64,000 nucleotides of DNA from Dinoroseobacter sp034111085 (GCA_034111085.1 JAWUXZ010000034.1:62001-126000), one strand, 5' to 3'; counted from the stretch's first letter, positions 24,737 to 33,694 are shown. Numbers and translations are program-made. Notes: a model not told the origin generated them from the letters alone.

Positions 24737-26047
24737 TTAACCTTTCGAGAACTCAGGATAGGCTTCCATGCCGAGCTCGGATATATCGAGGCCCATCATT
24801 TCTGCTTCCTCGCTTACGCGGATGCCGACAGTCACTTTCAGGAGCATCCACAAGATCAGTGAGCCAACGAAGGTGAACACACCGTAAGCGGCAATACCGG
24901 TCAGCTGGATCGTGAGGCTTGCATCAGAGTTGTAGAACACAACCGCGATGGTGCCCCAGATGCCTGCGAACAGGTGAACCGGGATGGCACCAACAACGTC
25001 GTCGATCTTCAGCTTATCCAAGAATGGAACCGCGAAGACCACGATCACACCACCGATACCACCGATCCACAGGGCACCGAACAGTGACGGGGCCAGTGGC
25101 TCAGCGGTGATGGACACCAGACCAGCCAAGGCACCGTTCAGCACCATCGTCAGGTCAGGCTTCTTGTACATTAGCTGCGTCAGCAGAAGCGCTGCGATAG
25201 CACCAGCGGCAGCGGCCATGTTGGTGTTGGCAAAGATGCGCGAGATATCGGTGATATCGCCGACAGTGCCAGCAGCAAGCTGCGAACCGCCGTTAAAGCC
25301 GAACCAACCAAGCCACAGGATGAATGTACCCAAAGTGGCCAACGCAAGGTTTGAGCCGGGCATTGGGATGACTTTGCCGTCCTTATACTTGCCCAAGCGT
25401 GGACCAAGGATAATGGCACCAGCAAGTGCTGCCCAGCCACCAACAGAGTGAACAATCGTAGAGCCCGCGAAGTCAGAGAAGCCGATCTCGGACAACCAGC
25501 CGCCGCCCCACTGCCAGGAACCGGAAATCGGGTAGAGAATGCCGGTCAGCACGAGGACGAAGATCAGGAATGGCCACAGTTTGATACGCTCGGCCAACAC
25601 GCCCGAAACGATGGACGCGGTGGCGGCCACAAACATCAGCTGGAAGAAGAAGTCCGAACCTACAGAGGCGTAATCAAGCGATGCGTCTGCTGCGGCAAGG
25701 CCAACGGGCTCAAGCACGGTTGGGACGAAGTTGAAGGCCAAGTAGCCGTTAAAGTCGCCTGGATACATCAAGTTGAAGCCAACCAGCCAGTACATGATCG
25801 ACGCCATCGAGAAGAGCGAAATGTTCTTGATCAGCTGCATCGATACGTTCTTCGAGCGCACGAGGCCCGCTTCAAGCATCGCAAAACCAGCCGCCATCCA
25901 GAAGACGAGGAAGCCGCCAACAAGAAACAACAGCGTGGTCATGATATAGGGCTGGATGTCAGGTGCTGCGGCAGCGTCCTGTGCAAAGCCCATCGACGGA
26001 AGCACGACTGCAAGGCCTGCTACCGGGAGGAGTTTATTGAGTTTCAT
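24737..26047 (-). CDS. amtB: Ammonium transporter
   Basis: Trimeric inner-membrane ammonium channel/transporter, 436 residues. An N-terminal signal-like segment ends near GFAQDAAAA, followed by about 11 membrane helices. Landmarks are FWMAAGFAMLEAGLVRSKN, DFAGSTIVHSVGGWAALAGAI with the first pore His, and GAIPVHLFAGIWGT with the second. The ATG at 26047 is preferred over 26056 because a GGA site then has normal spacing. It lies just downstream of glnK, the standard pair in which uridylylation-controlled GlnK blocks the channel. Confidence 0.95.
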   Translation of the reverse strand: MKLNKLLPVAGLAVVLPSMGFAQDAAAAPDIQPYIMTTLLFLVGGFLVFWMAAGFAMLEAGLVRSKNVSMQLIKNISLFSMASIMYWLVGFNLMYPGDFNGYLAFNFVPTVLEPVGLAAADASLDYASVGSDFFFQLMFVAATASIVSGVLAERIKLWPFLIFVLVLTGILYPISGSWQWGGGWLSEIGFSDFAGSTIVHSVGGWAALAGAIILGPRLGKYKDGKVIPMPGSNLALATLGTFILWLGWFGFNGGSQLAAGTVGDITDISRIFANTNMAAAAGAIAALLLTQLMYKKPDLTMVLNGALAGLVSITAEPLAPSLFGALWIGGIGGVIVVFAVPFLDKLKIDDVVGAIPVHLFAGIWGTIAVVFYNSDASLTIQLTGIAAYGVFTFVGSLILWMLLKVTVGIRVSEEAEMMGLDISELGMEAYPEFSKG

Positions 26048-26074
26048 TGTTGTCATGTCCTATGTTCAGACCGC

Positions 26075-26413
26075 TTAGATCGCGTCTTCATTGGTTTCGC
26101 CGGTCCGAACGCGCACAGCTTGGCTGACATCCAGAACGAAGATCTTGCCGTCGCCGATCTTGTCGGTCTTGGCGGTGGACTGGATGGTCTCGACGACCTG
26201 ATCAGCCATGGAGGCAGACACGACGATTTCCAGTTTCACTTTCGGCACGAAGTTCACGGCATACTCGGCCCCGCGATAGATCTCGGTATGGCCGGACTGC
26301 GATCCGAACCCTTTGATCTCGGTTACCATCATGCCGCGCACGCCGATGGAGGTAAGCGCTTCGCGGACCTCCTCCAGCTTGAACGGTTTGATTGCTGCGA
26401 TGATGAGTTTCAC
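26075..26413 (-). CDS. glnK: P-II nitrogen regulatory protein
   Basis: Trimeric 112-residue signal protein reporting glutamine/2-oxoglutarate status. The T-loop is intact, with Tyr51, the uridylylation site, in YRGAEYAVNFVPKVK. The B-loop KTDKIGDGKIFV and C-loop are present. It starts with GTG at 26413 after GGAAGGG. Transcription runs into amtB after a 27-base gap, supporting the name glnK rather than glnB. The upstream gap contains an inverted repeat that might bind a nitrogen regulator, but I see no clear sigma-54 promoter. Confidence 0.93.
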   Translation of the reverse strand: MKLIIAAIKPFKLEEVREALTSIGVRGMMVTEIKGFGSQSGHTEIYRGAEYAVNFVPKVKLEIVVSASMADQVVETIQSTAKTDKIGDGKIFVLDVSQAVRVRTGETNEDAI

Positions 26414-26710
26414 TTTTGGTACCCTTCCGATTGGCAGGTGGTCTCGGTCGATGAGACGTCACGAATTGCAAAACATGGGGGAAGTGCCGGAGCTTCAACG
26501 CGGCACGCCGCTGTGGGCACAACCTGAGGTTGATGTCGCATATTTTTTGCACATTTTTGGACAAATGAACAAATATTGTGCGCAAGGTGGATGCAGATTG
26601 ATGAGGCGACCACTCCACATTCGACTCAGAGGCGCCTATTCTAAGGACAACAAGAATGAAGCGCGTCCAGCGATCCGTCCCAGTTCCGTGCATGAGGCAG
26701 CACATCCGTC
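26414..26710. other. 297-base divergent region glnK / penicillin-binding protein
   Basis: It contains an AT-rich stretch at about 26540-26580 with inverted arms TTGCACA (26547-26553) and TGTGCGCAA (26577-26585), candidates for a nitrogen- or global-regulator site on the glnK side. A short ORF with a good ribosome binding site lies at 26656-26718. No classic sigma-54 -24/-12 element was found reading toward glnK. Confidence 0.4.
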
Positions 26711-26718
26711 ATGAGTGA
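26656..26718 (+). CDS. Possible 20-residue leader ORF overlapping the PBP start
   Basis: ATG at 26656 follows TAAGGAC with good spacing and encodes MKRVQRSVPVPCMRQHIRHE, then TGA at 26716-26718, five bases inside the downstream PBP gene (ATG 26711). The PBP start itself lacks a convincing Shine-Dalgarno. Translation of this leader could couple to the PBP by termination-reinitiation. It could equally be chance. Confidence 0.3.
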   Translation: MKRVQRSVPVPCMRQHIRHE

Positions 26719-29176
26719 TGATTCTTCCCGCCGCCCGCCATCCGATGGCGGTCCCGACATGCCGCGCAAGCGTCGTGTGCGGATTGAACGTGGGCCCTAT
26801 TCAGCGCCGCCGCCCGCTCCCGAAGGCCAGCCGCCTATGCCGCATGTTGTCGGCGAGCAGCGCCCGCAAGTGCCGCGCCCCGGTCCAGCCCAGCCTGCAC
26901 CTCGCGCGCCGCAACCTCAGCACCAGCAACCGCGCCGCGTTCAGATGGATCCGGGAAATCCTGCTCCCCCTCAGCAACCGCGACCTGCGCGCAGCGAGGC
27001 CCCGATGCGCGCGCCAAGATCGCCCGCGCCGCCGCCCCCGCCTATAGATGCCCCTCCACCCGTGGAAGGCTTGCCCGGCAGCGGTGGCGGAGGGCCGCCA
27101 GTGGATCACAGCAGCACGGGCGCGAAAGGCTATTTGCTCGCGGCGCTTGGGTGGATCGGCCGCACGTTACTGGCGATTGTCCGGTGGATTTCGTGGATCG
27201 GCTGGTCGCTGGCATGGCGCGGCGCGATTGTCGTGCTGGCCATTCTGGGCCTGAGCACACTCTACAACATGTCGATGCTCCCGCCCGCGATAGAGCTCGC
27301 TGATGGTCGTGTGCGCGGCTCTGTCACCATGAGCGACCGCAATGGCGACGTCTTCGCGTGGCGTGGCGATCAGTTCGGCGGCATTATCACCGCCGAGAAC
27401 ATTTCGCCGCATTTGCGCAACGCCGTTGTTGCCACTGAAGACAGGCGCTTCTATTCACATTGGGGCATCAGCCCGCGCGGCATTGCCAGTGCGGTGCGGA
27501 TCAATCTTAGCGAAGGGCGCGGGCCGTTGTCGGGTCATGGCGGGTCTACGATCACTCAGCAGGTGGCCAAGCTGCTTTGCCTTGGCAATGCGTTCGACCC
27601 CGACGCAGGCATGACCGAGGCCGAATATGAGGCGGACTGCCGTCAAGGCTCGGTCTGGCGCAAGCTGCGTGAGGTGCCTTATGCGATGGCGCTTGAAGGG
27701 CGCTACACCAAGGACGAGGTTCTGACGATCTACCTCAACCGCGCCTATCTCGGTGCGGGCGCGCGCGGGTTTGAGGCTGGTAGCCAGCGCTATTTCGGAA
27801 AATCCGCTGCCGATGTGACCCCTGCCGAGGCCGCAATGCTGGCGGGATTACTGGTAGCACCGTCGCGCTTTGCCCCCACCAACGATCTGGCCCGCGCCCA
27901 ACGCCGTGCGGCCACCATCGTCGCGCTGATGGAAGATCAGGGCTATCTCAGCACAGCACAAGCCGATGATGCACGCACGAACCCCGCCGGCCTGTCTGAG
28001 GCTGCCGAGGCGCGCGCGGGCGGCTATTTTGCCGATTGGGTTATGGAAACCGGACCTGCGTTTCTAACGCGTGACACGACCGAAGACGTGATCATTACCA
28101 CCACGCTCGACCAAAAGATGCAGCGCGCTGCAGAGGAGGCGTTGCAATACGTGTTCGACAATCAGGTCCGCGAAGGATCCGATGCACAAGCCGCGATTGT
28201 TGTGATGTCGGCAGATGGGGCTGTGCGTGCCATGGTTGGCGGGCGGCGCACCCGGGCGTCAGGCCAGTTTAACCGCGCGACCCAAGCCCTGCGCCAGACC
28301 GGATCGGCATTTAAACCGTTCGTGTTTGCCGCCGCTCTCGATCTGGGGTCTCGCTATGATGATATCGTCGAAGACACGCCGCTGACCATCGATATCCCCG
28401 GCTCTGGTCCATGGAGCCCACGCAATTATAACAATGAATTCAGCGGGCCAGTGACCCTGACGCAGGCGTTAGCAGCATCGCTGAACATCCCCGCCGTGCG
28501 GATTTCCGAGCAAGTTGGCCGCGAGAATGTGCGCACCATTGCCAGCGGCTTTGGCATCGACCGCGATCTGGCGTTAGGTCCGGCCTTGGCGCTGGGCGCG
28601 TCAGAAGCGACCCTGCTGGAAATGACCGCCGCCTATGCAGGCATTCTCAATGGTGGTAGCAGCGTGACGCCGTATGGATTGCGCGAGTTGCGCTTGCAGG
28701 GCGAGGCGGCCCCCTTGATGGGGCAGGTGGGCGGTATGGGCGAGCGCGTGATCTCCGAGCCTGCAGCACGCCAACTGACCTATATGATGAACCAGGTGAT
28801 CGAGACTGGCACCGGACGGCGCGCCGCGCTTGAGAACCATCAGGTCGCTGGCAAGACAGGTACGACCCAAGCCGCGCGTGACGCGTGGTTCATCGGATTT
28901 ACCGCGCAATACGTGGCGGGGGTCTGGATGGGTTATGACAACAACACACCGCTGACAGGTGTAACGGGCGGTGGTCTGCCTGCCGAGATCTGGCGCGAGA
29001 CGATGTCGCGCATCCACGCTGATCTCGCACCACGCCCCCTGCCAATGTCGGTGCCAGAGCCGCGCGTGATTGAGCCAGCTCAAACACAGCGCGCGCCTCA
29101 GCAAGCTCCAGCGGGTCAAAGTGCTGCCGAGCGTATTTTGCTTGATGTCTTGGGGACGCTGTTGGGGCGGAACTAA
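26711..29176 (+). CDS. Class A penicillin-binding protein (PBP1A family)
   Basis: Bifunctional peptidoglycan glycosyltransferase/transpeptidase of 821 residues. A long cytoplasmic Pro/Arg/Gln-rich tail (residues 1-135) precedes a membrane helix at about 171-187. The GT51 domain has Glu243 in ATEDRRFYSHWGI, GGSTITQQVAKLL and KDEVLTIYLNRAYLG. The transpeptidase domain has the Ser nucleophile in TGSAFKPF, the SLN triad in ASLNIPAVRI and the KTG motif in VAGKTGTTQAARDAWF. The C-terminus is Pro/Gln-rich. The proline-rich tail is longer than in E. coli PBP1A and might bind cytoplasmic partners; that is inference. Confidence 0.92.
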   Translation: MSDDSSRRPPSDGGPDMPRKRRVRIERGPYSAPPPAPEGQPPMPHVVGEQRPQVPRPGPAQPAPRAPQPQHQQPRRVQMDPGNPAPPQQPRPARSEAPMRAPRSPAPPPPPIDAPPPVEGLPGSGGGGPPVDHSSTGAKGYLLAALGWIGRTLLAIVRWISWIGWSLAWRGAIVVLAILGLSTLYNMSMLPPAIELADGRVRGSVTMSDRNGDVFAWRGDQFGGIITAENISPHLRNAVVATEDRRFYSHWGISPRGIASAVRINLSEGRGPLSGHGGSTITQQVAKLLCLGNAFDPDAGMTEAEYEADCRQGSVWRKLREVPYAMALEGRYTKDEVLTIYLNRAYLGAGARGFEAGSQRYFGKSAADVTPAEAAMLAGLLVAPSRFAPTNDLARAQRRAATIVALMEDQGYLSTAQADDARTNPAGLSEAAEARAGGYFADWVMETGPAFLTRDTTEDVIITTTLDQKMQRAAEEALQYVFDNQVREGSDAQAAIVVMSADGAVRAMVGGRRTRASGQFNRATQALRQTGSAFKPFVFAAALDLGSRYDDIVEDTPLTIDIPGSGPWSPRNYNNEFSGPVTLTQALAASLNIPAVRISEQVGRENVRTIASGFGIDRDLALGPALALGASEATLLEMTAAYAGILNGGSSVTPYGLRELRLQGEAAPLMGQVGGMGERVISEPAARQLTYMMNQVIETGTGRRAALENHQVAGKTGTTQAARDAWFIGFTAQYVAGVWMGYDNNTPLTGVTGGGLPAEIWRETMSRIHADLAPRPLPMSVPEPRVIEPAQTQRAPQQAPAGQSAAERILLDVLGTLLGRN

Positions 29177-29185
29177 CCGCGACGC

Positions 29186-29518
29186 TTAGCGACCGCCTTG
29201 CGTGACTTTCTCAACATAACTGCGCATTTCCTCGGCTTCGCGCCGGGCGTCACGCAGACCGTCCATGGCTGCAGATAACTCTGCCTCGGACTGGGCGAGC
29301 TGATTGGTCAGCTCTTCCTCTCGGTATTGCAGGTAGGTGATTGCCTGATCGCGGGTTTCTTCGGCCTCGTGCAAGGCTTGGGCCATTTGGTCCAATTCGC
29401 CAATGTCCGATTGGCTTACGCGGGTGAAGCGCGCCACCAGCCAGCTTGTCGCCCAACCCGCAATGAAGGCGATGAAGAGGATGAACGCGATGGCGAAGAT
29501 GAACTCGGTTCTATTCAT
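29186..29518 (-). CDS. Small membrane-anchored coiled-coil protein
   Basis: A 110-residue protein with one N-terminal hydrophobic helix (about 6-28, FIFAIAFILFIAFIAGWATSW), followed by an acidic coiled coil from residue 37 to the end with many Glu/Gln/Ala heptads (ALHEAEETRDQAITYL, REEELTNQLAQSEAELS). Its start overlaps the stop of the upstream OmpA-family gene by 4 bases, indicating co-translation and a likely envelope role. I recognise no named family. The coding call is well supported by overlap and composition. Confidence 0.75.
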   Translation of the reverse strand: MNRTEFIFAIAFILFIAFIAGWATSWLVARFTRVSQSDIGELDQMAQALHEAEETRDQAITYLQYREEELTNQLAQSEAELSAAMDGLRDARREAEEMRSYVEKVTQGGR

Positions 29519-31377
29519 TCGGTGGCCTCTTCTTCGACGGCAGTGACGGCTTCTTCGGCAAGCAGCACTCGGAATTCGATGCGACGGTTGGCTTCACGCC
29601 CCTCGGACGTATCATTGTCTGAGATCGGATTGCTTTCGCCGTAGCCGCGCGCAATCAGGTTTGTGGTCAGCACACGGCGATCAAGCAGTGCAGTCAGAAC
29701 CGCCTCGGCACGCTGTTGGCTCAGGCGCGTGTTCATTTCCTCGCGCCCCTGACTGTCGGTGTGACCGGAGATTTCCATCGGCACCTCTTCGCAGGCACCC
29801 ACGATCTCTGCAATCCGGTCCAGCACATCGCGCGCGTCCGACGATATCGTGGCTGAGCCGGGCTCGAACGTGATTTTCTTTTCGCTGAGCGCTGTGTTCA
29901 CCTTCACAGCGCATTCCTCGGGCGTGGGCAAGGCGGCGGCGGGATCAAGCGATTGCACGTAGCGGATGGCGATGCGGAAATCCTCGGCCTCGCCTAGCTT
30001 ATCAGCCAGCAGGCGCGCGACTTCGCCATTGGCCTCAGGGTTGCCTGTCATCCCAATCAGTTCGACGAAATCTGGCTGCACAACGAGGCTGCCATTGTTC
30101 AATTCGCTCAAGGCCTGCAATCCGGCGAGCACACGCACCGGCCATCCGTCAGGTAGGTTCGGATCAAGGCGGGTGGCGGAATAGACCTGATCGGTGCCGA
30201 ACAGCGATTGCGCGTAGCTGTTGACCGCGTTGCGCTGCTGTTCATCGGCTACCCGACCGCGCAGTTGCAAAAGGCCCTCGGGGCTGAGGGTTGAGACGAA
30301 TTCAGGCACAGTATCGGTACCGCCCGTGCCGTCGATGCGCACGGGCTCGGGCAAGATCGAATGCAGCGAGAACACCGGCGGCAAGACGTTTTCCAACTCG
30401 CCCACCACACGGTCGAATGTGGGTTGCGGTGTCTCCGCCAAAGCCACGAGCGTCACATCCGCGTCCGAGAATGTAAGCGTTCCGCCCTCAAGCGTGCTGA
30501 GCGCCGCGATGCCGTGCTCGACGGCCTCGGCCCAACGTGGGCTCGGTACACCAAGGCCGAGGTTGCAGGTTATTTTGCCTTCCACGCCTGCGCCTGCAGC
30601 TGCTGACACGATTTGGTCCCGCGCGTGCTCGGTATCGGCCGAGCAAACATCAAAGGTTGCAACGCCCTCTTCGATCGAAAAACGCAAGGTGAAGGGGGTG
30701 ATTACAGGGCGCGGTGCGTTGATGTCCAACACCAGTTCCATACCGTCAGGCGCGGCACGGCTGAGCGTCACTTCGATCTGAGCTTTCTCAGACGGGCTGG
30801 CGCTAAGGGCGGTTACGGCAACACGATTGGCGGCAACCGAGATCTTTGAGCGCGGTAGAACACTCAAAGCATACAGGGCGAATTCAAGTGAAGCGTCCCA
30901 GCCTTCGGGCACTTCATGGTCAGCGGTTTCCAACATGTCGGCGACTTGTGATGTGCCGTCGAGTTGGTCCAACCCCTCCAGCACTTTCGCGCGACCGGTT
31001 GCGGCAGGGATCAAACCGATCAGTTGGATGCCGTCATCATTGCGCAACATCTCGATTGAAAAGCGCAGAGGCTCAAGCCCGGTCGAATCGGCAACATCCA
31101 TCGCGTCGATCAAGCGGTCCGGGGCAATATGGCCGCCTGCGATCGACAAAGCGGTAAAGCGCGTGGCTTCATCCGGCGCTGTGCCCGACATCGTGACCAG
31201 CAGCCCATCGGCGTCAATCTCGACAAATTGCAACGGTTGGGCCGATAAAGCGCCTTCAAGCTCAGCGACCGAGCGCTTCTCGACCAGATCTGCCGCAACG
31301 CTAGCCACGCCGACGCACAGCGCTGCCGCCACCGCGAGGGCGATAACCATGATTACGAGGGGGCGTGAAGCAGTCAC
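29515..31377 (-). CDS. OmpA-family protein with BON-like repeats
   Basis: Envelope protein of 620 residues. An N-terminal hydrophobic anchor (about 5-30, PLVIMVIALAVAAALCVGVAS) is followed by several BON-like beta-alpha segments (for example VEIDADGLLVTMSGTAPDEATRFTA and LLQLRGRVADEQQRNAVNSYAQ). The C-terminal OmpA peptidoglycan-binding domain has ITFEPGSATIS, ISGHTDSQGREEMNTRLSQQRAEAV and GYGESNPISDNDTSEGREANRRIEF, with the Asp and Arg that hold diaminopimelate. It is probably anchored in the inner membrane and bound to peptidoglycan. It is co-transcribed with the small coiled-coil gene downstream. Confidence 0.87.
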   Translation of the reverse strand: MTASRPLVIMVIALAVAAALCVGVASVAADLVEKRSVAELEGALSAQPLQFVEIDADGLLVTMSGTAPDEATRFTALSIAGGHIAPDRLIDAMDVADSTGLEPLRFSIEMLRNDDGIQLIGLIPAATGRAKVLEGLDQLDGTSQVADMLETADHEVPEGWDASLEFALYALSVLPRSKISVAANRVAVTALSASPSEKAQIEVTLSRAAPDGMELVLDINAPRPVITPFTLRFSIEEGVATFDVCSADTEHARDQIVSAAAGAGVEGKITCNLGLGVPSPRWAEAVEHGIAALSTLEGGTLTFSDADVTLVALAETPQPTFDRVVGELENVLPPVFSLHSILPEPVRIDGTGGTDTVPEFVSTLSPEGLLQLRGRVADEQQRNAVNSYAQSLFGTDQVYSATRLDPNLPDGWPVRVLAGLQALSELNNGSLVVQPDFVELIGMTGNPEANGEVARLLADKLGEAEDFRIAIRYVQSLDPAAALPTPEECAVKVNTALSEKKITFEPGSATISSDARDVLDRIAEIVGACEEVPMEISGHTDSQGREEMNTRLSQQRAEAVLTALLDRRVLTTNLIARGYGESNPISDNDTSEGREANRRIEFRVLLAEEAVTAVEEEATE

Positions 31378-31450
31378 GTTTGGGCGATCTCCCGTTGGCG
31401 CGGCCAGACAATTAAGCGCTCTGTCTAAACCGGGTCTGCACCGGGTTCAA

Positions 31451-32416
31451 TCAAACCAATGCCGCAATGCCAAGAAACAACGTAGCAATCAGACCGGTAT
31501 CTCGGTTCGCGCGAAACAGGTGCATGCAAACTTTTGGGTCGTCGATGTCGAGGCGGCGCAACTGCCAGGCCAAATGCCAGCCCATCGCCCATGCCGCCCC
31601 AAGCCCCAAAACCACTTGTAATGGGTTGCCGGTGGGCAAAAGCGCGATCAACACCGCGAGGCCAAACAGAACAACGGTCAGCACCATAAAGCCCCGCAGC
31701 CAACGCGGAGAGTTCTCGGCGAATAACCGCGCAGTGGATTTCACGCCGATCAGCGCATCATCCTCGGTATCCTGATGGGCGTAGATGGTATCGTAGAACA
31801 GCGTCCACGCGATGCCGGAGGCATAAAGTACGATTGCCGCAAAGCTTAACGAGCCCGCTTCGGCAGTCCACAACAGGATCGCGCCCCAGTTGAAGGCGAG
31901 GCCAAGAAAGACCTGCGGCCACCAAGTAAAGCGCTTGGCAAACGGATAAATCGCCACAAGGGCGACCGAAGCGATGCCCAGAAGAATCGCTGGCAGCGGG
32001 AAGGTCAGCAAAATGCCAAACGCGATCAGCGCTTGTAGGACCATCCATGCGCTCGCTTGCTTGACGCTGACCTGGCCCGACGGGATCGGGCGTGATCGTG
32101 TGCGTTCGACCTGTGCGTCAAAATCGCGGTCGGTGATGTCGTTCCATGTGCAGCCTGCGCCGCGCATCAAGAACGCGCCCGCCGCGGACCCTGCCATCAG
32201 CCATGCCGAATACATATCCAGCCCGTCGGTCGCTGCAGCCGCTAACAAAACGCCCCACCAGCACGGCAGCAGCAGCAACCATGTGCCAATGGGTCGATCC
32301 GCGCGGCTAAGGCGCAAATACGGCCGGCTTGCCGCTGGGGCCAGATGATCCACCCAGTTCCAAGGCACTGCATCTGCGACTGCGCCTTCGACTGGCGTTC
32401 CTTCGGGTTTGGTCAT
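31451..32416 (-). CDS. ubiA: 4-hydroxybenzoate polyprenyltransferase
   Basis: Integral membrane prenyltransferase (321 residues) attaching the polyprenyl tail to 4-hydroxybenzoate in ubiquinone synthesis. The two Asp-rich Mg/diphosphate motifs are NDITDRDFDAQVERTRSRP and DTIYAHQDTEDDALIGVKS, separated by helices. The start at 32416 (MTKPEG) has GGGG upstream; an in-frame ATG at 32431 would overlap the divergent rsmE start. Only 13 bases separate the two start codons. A polyprenyl diphosphate synthase that could supply its co-substrate lies at 57 kb. Confidence 0.92.
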   Translation of the reverse strand: MTKPEGTPVEGAVADAVPWNWVDHLAPAASRPYLRLSRADRPIGTWLLLLPCWWGVLLAAAATDGLDMYSAWLMAGSAAGAFLMRGAGCTWNDITDRDFDAQVERTRSRPIPSGQVSVKQASAWMVLQALIAFGILLTFPLPAILLGIASVALVAIYPFAKRFTWWPQVFLGLAFNWGAILLWTAEAGSLSFAAIVLYASGIAWTLFYDTIYAHQDTEDDALIGVKSTARLFAENSPRWLRGFMVLTVVLFGLAVLIALLPTGNPLQVVLGLGAAWAMGWHLAWQLRRLDIDDPKVCMHLFRANRDTGLIATLFLGIAALV

Positions 32417-32429
32417 AGACAATATCCCC

Positions 32430-33155
32430 ATGGCGACAGCGAAAATCAGGTTGTGTGTTAACGAAGCACTTGGGTTGGGGCAAACGGTTCCTCTGACCCG
32501 TGATCAGGCGCATTATCTGTTTGGTGTAATGCGACTGAGCACGGGTGACGCAATCTTCGTGTTTAACGGGCGCGACGGCGAATGGCGCGCGGAGGTTACC
32601 GAGGCGGGCAAGAAGACAGGCGCGCTGGCACTTCGAGAGCAAACCGCACAGCAGCATATGCCCCCCGACTTGTGGCTTCTGTTTGCCCCGATCAAGAAGG
32701 CGCGCACCGATTTCATCGTTGAGAAGGCGACAGAGATGGGGGCGTCACGCATCCTGCCAATCTCGACTGCGTTTACCAATTCCGACCGAATCAATCAGGA
32801 CCGCTTGCAAGCCCACGCTGTGGAGGCCGCCGAGCAATGCGGCGGAACCTTCGTGCCGGATGTCGAGCCGCTAAGTCGCCTCGACAAAGTGCTCCAAGAC
32901 TGGCCGCAAGATCGCCGCCTGATGTTTTGCGATGAAGCACTTGTGGGCGCGCGGGCCTCGCTTATGTCAGCCGGACCCGCCAGCAAATGGGCGATTCTGA
33001 TCGGGCCAGAAGGCGGGTTCTCGGACGCCGAGCGTGCGCGCCTCAAGGCCTTCGATTTCGTAACACCCGTCAGCCTCGGCCCTCGCATTTTGCGCGCCGA
33101 TACCGCCGCCGTCGCCGCCCTGACGTTGTGGCAAACTGTGTTGGGTGATTGGTGA
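32430..33155 (+). CDS. rsmE: 16S rRNA (uracil1498-N3)-methyltransferase
   Basis: SPOUT-class SAM methyltransferase of 241 residues acting on U1498 of 16S rRNA. It has an N-terminal PUA-like domain (DQAHYLFGVMRLSTGDAIFVFNG) and the knotted C-terminal domain with KKARTDFIVEKATEMGASRILPI, AEQCGGTFVP, IGPEGGFSDAE and SLGPRILRADTAAVAAL. The ATG at 32430 is chosen; there is no obvious Shine-Dalgarno and ubiA starts 13 bases away on the other strand. Its stop overlaps the next start as GTGA. Confidence 0.94.
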   Translation: MATAKIRLCVNEALGLGQTVPLTRDQAHYLFGVMRLSTGDAIFVFNGRDGEWRAEVTEAGKKTGALALREQTAQQHMPPDLWLLFAPIKKARTDFIVEKATEMGASRILPISTAFTNSDRINQDRLQAHAVEAAEQCGGTFVPDVEPLSRLDKVLQDWPQDRRLMFCDEALVGARASLMSAGPASKWAILIGPEGGFSDAERARLKAFDFVTPVSLGPRILRADTAAVAALTLWQTVLGDW

Positions 33156-33694
33156 GCGGTTTCATTCGACCAGAGGTCAGCGTGGCGCTCATGCGGTGGC
33201 GCGAAGTCTTGATCGCACTCGGGGTCTTCGCGCTCGGTCTGTTTTTAACCCGACTTCCCGGTCCCGTGGTGCAAGGCCTCGGCCTTATTCTAACCCTTGT
33301 GGGCATCGGTTTTGCCATCGTCGGCTGGCGGCGCGTGCGGTTTCGCGGTGCGGGAAATGCGCCGGGTGCGGTGCGCGTGGACGAAGGCCAGATTGGATAT
33401 TTCGGGCCGTCCGATGGCGGTGCTGTTGCCCTTAGCTTGATGACTGCGCTGCACTTGAACGGGCCTGCGACAGCGCGGGTCTGGCATATCAGATCCGAGA
33501 TCGGCGAGGCCCTTGATATCCCCCATGATGCGGCTGGCGCGGAAGCCTTGTTCGATATCTTCGCGACATTGCCGGGGATGTCTGCCGACCACCTTCTGCG
33601 CAGCCTCAAAGGCACCCAAACCGGCACCGTGATTGTGTGGCAACGCGGTGATGTGGCCGGGTTGACACCGCTGGGCGGAAGGCGGACTTCTTAG
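33152..33694 (+). CDS. Membrane protein of unknown function
   Basis: A 180-residue protein starting at GTG 33152 inside the rsmE stop (TTG 33149 is one codon upstream). Two membrane segments at about residues 20-57 (LIALGVFALGLFLTRLPGPV, LGLILTLVGIGFAIVGW) precede a soluble domain with VRVDEGQIGYFGPSDGGAVALSLM and WHIRSEIGEALDIPHDAAGAEALFD. I do not recognise the family. It sits between rsmE and gshA and is translationally coupled to rsmE. Confidence 0.75.
   Translation: MSGFIRPEVSVALMRWREVLIALGVFALGLFLTRLPGPVVQGLGLILTLVGIGFAIVGWRRVRFRGAGNAPGAVRVDEGQIGYFGPSDGGAVALSLMTALHLNGPATARVWHIRSEIGEALDIPHDAAGAEALFDIFATLPGMSADHLLRSLKGTQTGTVIVWQRGDVAGLTPLGGRRTS

Noticed and set aside
26414..26470. Sigma-54 promoter for glnK-amtB
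   Set aside because: The minus strand near the glnK start has no TGGCAC-N5-TTGC-type element with correct spacing.
25448..26527. 359-residue plus-strand open frame
   Set aside because: Antisense to amtB and glnK; it is rich in His/Arg/Asp with no domain, while the opposite strand has intact AmtB and GlnK.
32431..32431. ubiA start at 32431
   Set aside because: It would overlap the rsmE start; the ATG at 32416 has a better purine-rich upstream region. It is not excluded.
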